Source: UBA1952 sp965246855
GTDB lineage: Bacteria > Bacteroidota > Bacteroidia > Chitinophagales > Chitinophagaceae
Assembly: GCA_965246855.1 (NCBI GenBank)
Contig: CBDFFP010000008.1
Span: 1 to 64,000 of the forward strand
Length of the DNA: 64,000 nt
Reading direction: 5' to 3'
The translations under genes and the position numbers were made by a program. The first letter of the stretch is position 1, and each line of letters begins with the position of its first letter. The notes below the pieces were generated by a model. The model ran no database searches. It worked only from the letters and a program-made list of their open reading frames with translations, and had not been told where the DNA came from. Positions 58,878 to 64,000 of the stretch are shown here, one piece after another.

Positions 58878-61502
58878 ATGGCTAAGGAAACGCCCATGAT
58901 GCAGCAGCACCGGGAGATAAAAGCAAAATATCCCGACGCGGTTTTGCTGTTCCGGGTAGGCGATTTTTACGAGACTTTCGGGGAAGATGCCGTCATTGCC
59001 GCCCGCGTTCTGGGCATCACGCTGACGGCCCGCAACAACGGCGCAGCGGGTTCTACCGAACTGGCAGGATTTCCCCACCACTCGCTGGATACCTACCTGC
59101 ACAAGCTGGTGAAAGCGGGCCACCGCGTAGCGATTTGCGACCAACTGGAAGACCCGAAGGAAGCAAAAGGGGTGGTGAAGCGCGGCGTAACAGAACTGGT
59201 AACGCCCGGCATGGCCACCGACGACAAGCTGCTGGAATTCAAGACCAACAACTTCCTCGCCGCGTGGCTGCCCGCCGGAACGGAATACGGACTTGCTTTT
59301 CTGGATATCTCCACCGGCGAAGCCTATTGTGCGCAAGGCGACGCGGAATACGCGGATAAACTGTTGCAGGGATTGCAGCCAGCTGAGGTTTTGGTTCCCA
59401 AATCATCACAAGCGCGCTTCCGCGAGCAGTATGGAAAGGAGTGGTATTTATTTCCGTTGGAAGACTGGATTTTCACGGAAAGCTATGGCCGCGAAACGCT
59501 GCTGAACCACTACAAAACGCAGACGCTCAAGGGCTTCGGGATTGAGGATTTAAAAGCCGCCGCTACGGCTGCGGGCGCAGTCCTTCACTACCTCAAAGAC
59601 ACCGAGCATCCTAACCTGCAACACATCACCGGGCTGCAACGGATGATGCCCGACACGTTTTTGTGGATGGATAGATTCACGGTGCGGAATCTGGAATTGC
59701 TTTCCGCGCAAGACGGTTCGCCGGGCGGATTGCTCGCCGCGATTGACACGACGCTTACACCGATGGGCGGACGGCTGTTGCGTCGCCGCATTGTGTTTCC
59801 CCTTTCCGACAGGCTGAAGCTGGAGGCCCGCCACGACGCGGTGGAAAGTTTTTTACAAAACAAAGACCTCCACGAAGCAACGCGCACACAACTAAAAGCG
59901 ATTGGCGATTTGGAAAGATTGGTGGCGAAAATTCCGCTGAAGAAATCCTCGCCGCGCGAACTGATTGCACTGGCGCGCGGACTGTCTAAAGTCTGCACGC
60001 TGAAATTTATTCTCTCCGATTCCGCCTATCCGGCGCTGGAGAAATTAGTGGCCCACATCCATACCTGCGACGAGTTGCAGGAGCGCATCAACAAGACGCT
60101 GGCCGAAGAAGCGCCCGCCGTAGCGGCCAAAGGAAATTTTATCCGCGAAGGCGTTTCTGAAGCGTTGGACGAACTGCGCGGAATCTCGCGCGGGGCGAAA
60201 GATTATCTCCTGGACCTGCAAAAACGCGAGGCACAAACAACGGGTATTTCTTCCCTGAAAGTATCTTTCAACAACGTTTTTGGCTACTATCTGGAAGTAA
60301 CGCACACCCACAAAGACAAGGTTCCACCCACTTGGATTCGGAAGCAAACACTGGCAGCGGCGGAGCGCTACATCACGCCGGAGTTGAAGGAATACGAAGA
60401 CAAAATTCTGGGCGCGGATGAAAAGATTTTGACGCTGGAGATGGCCGCTTTTGCGGAGCTTTTGGATTTTATTTCGCCGTGGATTCCGCGCATTCAGCAG
60501 GCCGCCAAAGCGGTTGCGAATCTGGACTGTCTTTCCGCCCACGCCACCACCGCGCGGCAGTGGAATTACGTGCGCCCCACCCTGACCGACGACGCGACGC
60601 TGCGCCTGAAAGCCGCGCGCCACCCGGTGATTGAGCAGAAGCTGCCGCCGGGTGAAAGCTATATCTCCAACGACCTTTTCCTGGACCGCGACACGGAGCA
60701 AATCATCATCCTGACCGGGCCGAACATGAGCGGCAAAAGCGCGGTGCTGCGCCAAACGGCGCTCTGTGTTTTGCTGGCCCACATGGGCGCTTTCGTGCCT
60801 GCCGCCGAAGCGTACATTGGCATTACCGACCGCATTTTTACCCGCGTCGGCGCAAGCGATAATCTGGCGGGCGGCGAAAGCACGTTTATGGTGGAGATGA
60901 CCGAAACGGCGTCTATCGTGAACAACCTGAGCGAGCGCAGTCTGGTGCTTCTGGATGAAATCGGGCGCGGCACGAGCACCTACGACGGCATCTCCATTGC
61001 GTGGAGTCTGGTGGAATATCTGCACAGCCATGCCACGCATCCGAAGACGCTTTTCGCCACGCACTACCACGAGCTAAACGACCTGGAAAACAGCCTGGGG
61101 CGGGTGAAGAATTTCCACATCACGCACCAAGAGACGGCGCATAAAATCATTTTCCTGCGCAAGATGGCGCGGGGCGGAAGTCGCCGGTCTTTTGGGATTC
61201 AGGTGGCGCGCATGGCAGGAATGCCGCCCACGCTGATAAGCCGCGCAGAAGAACTGTTGCACCATTTGGAGCAAACCCACGCAGACGCGGGCAGCACCGG
61301 GACAGAGACTTCTTCCAAAAAGAAAACACCCGCGCCCGTCGCGCCAATACAGCAAATCCAACTAAGCGTGTTTGGCGACGTGCCGGAGCATCTGCGCCGC
61401 TTGCAGCAGGAGTTGGAGGCAATAGACATTAATACCCTTTCGCCGGTGGAGGCGTTGCTGCGGTTAAACGCGTTGAAGGCCTCCATCAGCCATGGGTCAT
61501 GA
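58878..61502 (+). CDS. mutS: DNA mismatch repair protein MutS
   Basis: 874 aa from ATG 58878. The mismatch-binding motif is present in VLLFRVGDFYETFGEDA (Phe-x-Glu). Connector, lever and clamp domains follow. The ATPase has Walker A GPNMSGKSAVLRQ near 612, LVLLDEIGRGTSTYDG as Walker B/D-loop, and LFATHYHEL. The C-terminal HTH dimer contact is intact, and the end (LSPVEALLRLNALK) is the usual beta-clamp-proximal region. MutS starts methyl-independent mismatch repair with MutL. Codons before 58878 overlap the palindrome and are rejected. Confidence 0.96.
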   Translation: MAKETPMMQQHREIKAKYPDAVLLFRVGDFYETFGEDAVIAARVLGITLTARNNGAAGSTELAGFPHHSLDTYLHKLVKAGHRVAICDQLEDPKEAKGVVKRGVTELVTPGMATDDKLLEFKTNNFLAAWLPAGTEYGLAFLDISTGEAYCAQGDAEYADKLLQGLQPAEVLVPKSSQARFREQYGKEWYLFPLEDWIFTESYGRETLLNHYKTQTLKGFGIEDLKAAATAAGAVLHYLKDTEHPNLQHITGLQRMMPDTFLWMDRFTVRNLELLSAQDGSPGGLLAAIDTTLTPMGGRLLRRRIVFPLSDRLKLEARHDAVESFLQNKDLHEATRTQLKAIGDLERLVAKIPLKKSSPRELIALARGLSKVCTLKFILSDSAYPALEKLVAHIHTCDELQERINKTLAEEAPAVAAKGNFIREGVSEALDELRGISRGAKDYLLDLQKREAQTTGISSLKVSFNNVFGYYLEVTHTHKDKVPPTWIRKQTLAAAERYITPELKEYEDKILGADEKILTLEMAAFAELLDFISPWIPRIQQAAKAVANLDCLSAHATTARQWNYVRPTLTDDATLRLKAARHPVIEQKLPPGESYISNDLFLDRDTEQIIILTGPNMSGKSAVLRQTALCVLLAHMGAFVPAAEAYIGITDRIFTRVGASDNLAGGESTFMVEMTETASIVNNLSERSLVLLDEIGRGTSTYDGISIAWSLVEYLHSHATHPKTLFATHYHELNDLENSLGRVKNFHITHQETAHKIIFLRKMARGGSRRSFGIQVARMAGMPPTLISRAEELLHHLEQTHADAGSTGTETSSKKKTPAPVAPIQQIQLSVFGDVPEHLRRLQQELEAIDINTLSPVEALLRLNALKASISHGS

Positions 61503-61506
61503 GTTA

Positions 61507-61594
61507 TGGGTCATTCCGAGCGCGGAGCGAGGAATCTCACGGCAGGTAAGACACAGCGTAAGTGAGATCTCTCCCTAGCGGTCGAGATGACCCA
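61507..61594. repeat. Imperfect GGGTCATTCCGAG hairpin
   Basis: TGGGTCATTCCGAGCGC from 61507 pairs with a 3' arm ending GATGACCCA at 61594. GAATCTCAC and GTGAGATCT pair further in. Adjacent to and related to the 61627-61734 element. Confidence 0.65.
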
Positions 61595-61626
61595 CGTTAT
61601 ATGAACACACAGATTGTAGCTACAAC

Positions 61627-61734
61627 ATGTGGGTCATTGCGAGTGCAGCGAAGCAACCTGCACATAACGTTGGGGATTTCAATCAACACAGCATATTGTG
61701 CAGGTTGCTTCGCTGCACTCGCAATGACCCACAT
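61627..61734. repeat. 38-bp perfect inverted repeat
   Basis: Arms 61627-61664 (ATGTGGGTCATTGCGAGTGC then AGCGAAGCAACCTGCACA) and 61697-61734 are perfect complements, with a 32-nt loop. It occupies the gap between mutS and the antiporter. The GTCATTGCGAG...GCGAAGCAA core is of a kind I recall as a dispersed intergenic repeat in several phyla. Possibly a MITE. Confidence 0.88.
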
Positions 61735-61787
61735 TTTTCAAGTGTCCTTGCAGGCTCCATTATCCATTATCCATTATTCATTGCCGT

Positions 61788-63377
61788 TTACAGCATCCTT
61801 AACCGCTCTTCTTCCAAGTCAATCTGATAAAGCTGTTTGCGGATGATTTCCTCGTTCAGCTTCGGGTCTTTGTTGGCTTCGGCGAGGTAGCGGCGCTGAC
61901 TTTCCAACATTTCCAAGTAGATGACCTTGTGGCGTTCCGTGAACATTTCTTCGCGGGGTTTAATGGCTTTTTCTTCCCAGAATTGCAGGATTTTACGGAG
62001 AATGTCTTCGTTGTGCGCTTCGGTCTCGTATTTCTGCTTGTAGAAATCAAGGATGTGCTGTTTCAGGCCGTGCCGCAGGTGGCGGTGCGACTCCTCTTCC
62101 TCTCCTTCATCCGCAAAACCTTCAAAAATGCGGCTGCGGCGGATGATAACCGGCAGCGTCAGTCCCTGCAAAAGCAGCGTGAGCAGGATAACCACGAAAG
62201 TGATGAACAGAATAAGATTGCGGTACGGAAAAGCCGTTCCATCGCTGAGCGTTACCGGAATGGCCAGCGCCGCCGCCAGCGACACCACGCCGCGCATCCC
62301 CGTCCAGCCCAGAATAAGCGGAATCAACCTGCGACGCCGGGCCGCGCCGGGAAGATGTCTGGGCATGACGCCGGGCCGGAAAATGGCCGTTGCCATCATG
62401 GCCGCATAGGCGCTGATGACACGGGAAAGAATAAGTACACCGGTGACGACTACGCCATACCAGATGCCTCGGCTTAGGGGAATGCCGCTCCCCCTCATGC
62501 CCTGCACAATTTCCGGGAGCGAAAGGCCGATGAGGAGAAAGACGACACCGTTGAGAATGAACACCAGACTCTCCCACACACTTTGTCCGCGAATGCGGCT
62601 CGCACTGTTGAGGAAAAGCAGCCGCTGCGACGACATCAGCAGCCCGCCACTCACCACCGCCATTACGCCGGAAGCATGGAACTGCTCGGCCAGCCAGTAC
62701 ATCGCATACGGCTCCAGAACAGTGAGGATGATATCGGTTGTGGCGTCGGTGGGCAGCTTTTTATGGGCCTGGATGAAAATCCAACCCATCGCCAGCCCGA
62801 TGCCTGTGCCGCCTGCTACCATCCACAAAAAGCTTCCAGCCGCATCCTGCCACACGAAATTTCCGGTGGCAACGGCCAAGAGTGCGAAACGGAAAATGAT
62901 GAGCGAAGAAGCGTCGTTGAGCAGGCTTTCGCCTTCCAGAATGGCGGAGGTGGAAGGGGGGATTTTGACGAATTTGGTGATGGCTCCCGTGCTAACCGCG
63001 TCGGGTGGAGAAACGATGCCGCCGAGCAAAAAGCCCAGCGCCAAGGTGAAGCCGGGAATCAGCCAGTGCGTCGCCAGCGCAACAGAAGAGGCAGTGAAAA
63101 ACACCACCAGAAAAGCAAAGCTTCCAATCATCCGCCACCACTTCTTCATCTCCTTAAAAGAAATTGTCCACGCGGCTTCAAAGAGTAACGGCGGCAGGAA
63201 AATGAAGAAAATAAGGTCGGGATTCACCTTTACCTGCGGCAGGCCGGGCACAAAACCAAGAAGCAGTCCCGCCAGTACCAGCACCACCGGATAAGCGACT
63301 TTGAGCTTGGCAGCCAGCATTTCCAACAGGATAATTGCGGCCACCATGAGGAGGAGAAAAGGAAGCGTGCTGTGCAT
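61788..63377 (-). CDS. Na+/H+ antiporter, CPA1 (NhaP-type)
   Basis: 529 aa from the ATG at 63377. About twelve membrane segments. FIFLPPLLFEAAWTISF, the segment GIVSPPDAVSTGAITKF with the NhaP/CPA1 aspartate, LLNDASSLIIFRFAL with the ND motif, and WTGMRGVVSLAAALAIP are family signatures. The last 110 residues are a charged cytoplasmic tail (YKQKYETEAHNEDILRKIL). Exchanges Na+ or K+ for protons. The in-frame start at 63434 is rejected. Confidence 0.93.
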   Translation of the reverse strand: MHSTLPFLLLMVAAIILLEMLAAKLKVAYPVVLVLAGLLLGFVPGLPQVKVNPDLIFFIFLPPLLFEAAWTISFKEMKKWWRMIGSFAFLVVFFTASSVALATHWLIPGFTLALGFLLGGIVSPPDAVSTGAITKFVKIPPSTSAILEGESLLNDASSLIIFRFALLAVATGNFVWQDAAGSFLWMVAGGTGIGLAMGWIFIQAHKKLPTDATTDIILTVLEPYAMYWLAEQFHASGVMAVVSGGLLMSSQRLLFLNSASRIRGQSVWESLVFILNGVVFLLIGLSLPEIVQGMRGSGIPLSRGIWYGVVVTGVLILSRVISAYAAMMATAIFRPGVMPRHLPGAARRRRLIPLILGWTGMRGVVSLAAALAIPVTLSDGTAFPYRNLILFITFVVILLTLLLQGLTLPVIIRRSRIFEGFADEGEEEESHRHLRHGLKQHILDFYKQKYETEAHNEDILRKILQFWEEKAIKPREEMFTERHKVIYLEMLESQRRYLAEANKDPKLNEEIIRKQLYQIDLEEERLRML

Positions 63378-63381
63378 AGGG

Positions 63382-63389
63382 CGAAAGTA
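63382..63389 (-). promoter_or_regulatory. TAnnTTTG-like element for the antiporter
   Basis: TACTTTCG on the minus strand ends four bases before the start at 63377. Confidence 0.4.
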
Positions 63390-63516
63390 GCGGCTTACAT
63401 GTATTGGCCGGGGAATAGCCAGCAAGGGCAGCACTTATCCTGTTACACTTCTTCGGGTAGCCGTCAGAAAGTGCGGGGGGGCTGCTTAAACGAAATTTTG
63501 GATACAATCAGCCCTG

Positions 63517-63726
63517 GGTTGAGCCCAACCGCCGCGCCGTTGGACCCAACCGCGCGATGGTTGGGTCCAACGGCGCGGTGGTCGGGCCCAACGGCGCAGT
63601 GGTTGGGTCCGACGGCGCAGTGGTTGGATCCAACGGCGCAATGGTTGGATCCAACGGCGCAATGGTTGGGTCCGACGGAAGCGTGGTTGGATCCAATCAC
63701 GCTTCCGTTGGGCCCAACGAAGCACT
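63517..63726. repeat. Array G: ten 21-nt palindromic units
   Basis: Ten consecutive 21-nt units, 210 bp. Nearly all carry a self-complementary core GTTGG(G/A)(T/C)CCAAC, with GGCGCAGTG between cores. The two end units are the most degenerate. It lies between divergent nhaP-like and parC genes, 526 bp apart. The remaining sequence to 63904 is AT-rich with a TACCTTCG motif at 63859-63866, probably the parC promoter. Confidence 0.92.
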
Positions 63727-63904
63727 AAAAAAACGCTTTTTAAGGCATTTTGGGCCATTTTTGGGGTAAAAAAGAGAATATATAATCTATTTTCTTCCTT
63801 AAACGACCCAAAAATCCTTTCCATTCCTCAACTCATTCTCCCCATTTTTGTTTCCTGTTACCTTCGCTCCTTTGACGAAAAACGCAGACTTTACGACCCA
63901 ACAG

Positions 63905-64000
63905 ATGATAGAAGAAACAACGAATGGAAATGCTCCCAACGGACAAGCGCATGTGGAAGACATGTATCAAAGCTGGTTTCTGGATTATGCCTCCTACGTG
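63905..64000 (+). CDS. parC: DNA topoisomerase IV subunit A, start only
   Basis: The first 32 residues from ATG 63905 (MIEETTNGNAPNGQAHVEDM). YQSWFLDYASYV is the conserved start of the GyrA/ParC breakage-reunion domain. The WFLDYASYV wording and the short acidic leader are more like ParC of Bacteroidota than GyrA. A TTG at 63872 is in frame and follows a TAnnTTTG-like motif, so 11 more residues are possible. The rest lies beyond the window. Confidence 0.72.
   Translation, partial: MIEETTNGNAPNGQAHVEDMYQSWFLDYASYV

Noticed and set aside
5262..63726. CRISPR arrays
   Set aside because: The units are contiguous and degenerate, with no unique spacers of uniform length, and no cas genes are present.

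Overview
The window joins two unrelated genomes. Bases 1 to about 2,715 are very GC-rich (roughly 70% by eye) and carry a GT2 glycosyltransferase, an overlapping FkbM methyltransferase, a 0.5 kb gap with strong hairpins, and the first part of an OB-fold/YhaM-like nuclease, all planctomycete-like (Gemmataceae-type). Near 2,716-2,735 the sequence switches within a codon to moderate-GC Bacteroidota DNA, cutting the nuclease at its C-terminus and a probable M1 aminopeptidase at its N-terminus. A chimeric assembly is the simplest explanation.

From about 2,720 to 64,000 the sequence looks like one Bacteroidota genome, probably Chitinophagales-like. The signs are type IX secretion tails on FG-GAP and gliding-type C-terminal-domain proteins, GldA, MqnA of the futalosine menaquinone route, DUF4294 and DUF2027/Smr families, a FecA-like TonB receptor, and TAnnTTTG-type promoter motifs that often sit only a few bases before start codons.

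Layout: 2.7-5.2 kb, M1 fragment, FMN-binding protein, a small gene with an in-frame remnant behind it. 5.2-7.0 kb, a repeat array and an AT-rich island with a lone TIR-domain gene between palindromic sites. 7.0-13.2 kb, FG-GAP protein, nucleotide-sugar genes (aminotransferase and rfbC), barrel protein, waaA, tdk. 13.2-15.9 kb, repeat array and two tandem paralogues. 15.9-23.1 kb, TolC-like protein, inositol phosphatase, thiL, EGF-like lipoprotein, gldA, phoH, SDR. 23.3-31.4 kb, repeat array, two large T9SS substrates, lytic transglycosylase, CDF transporter. 31.5-44.1 kb, rnhA, mqnA, ybjQ, HMG-CoA lyase, panB, OmpA lipoprotein, stress protein, 3-hydroxyacyl-CoA dehydrogenase, transglutaminase, DUF4294, DCC protein, secreted unknown. 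44.1-54.3 kb, repeat array, membrane protein, purQ, dsbD-like gene, dps, DUF4349, HipA-like/DUF3037 pair, phage-type annealing-like protein, rdgB, Smr protein. 54.4-64.0 kb, TonB receptor, lipoprotein, HTH protein, SnoaL-like protein, mutS, Na+/H+ antiporter, start of parC.

The most unusual feature is the intergenic DNA of the Bacteroidota part. Most gaps over about 250 bases hold either a tandem array or a large palindrome. Seven arrays share a 21-nt step (two turns of B-DNA, seven codons) and an eighth has a 41-nt step, yet their unit sequences are unrelated. This looks like one recurring architecture made repeatedly from different sequences. No tRNA, rRNA, CRISPR array or intact insertion sequence was seen.
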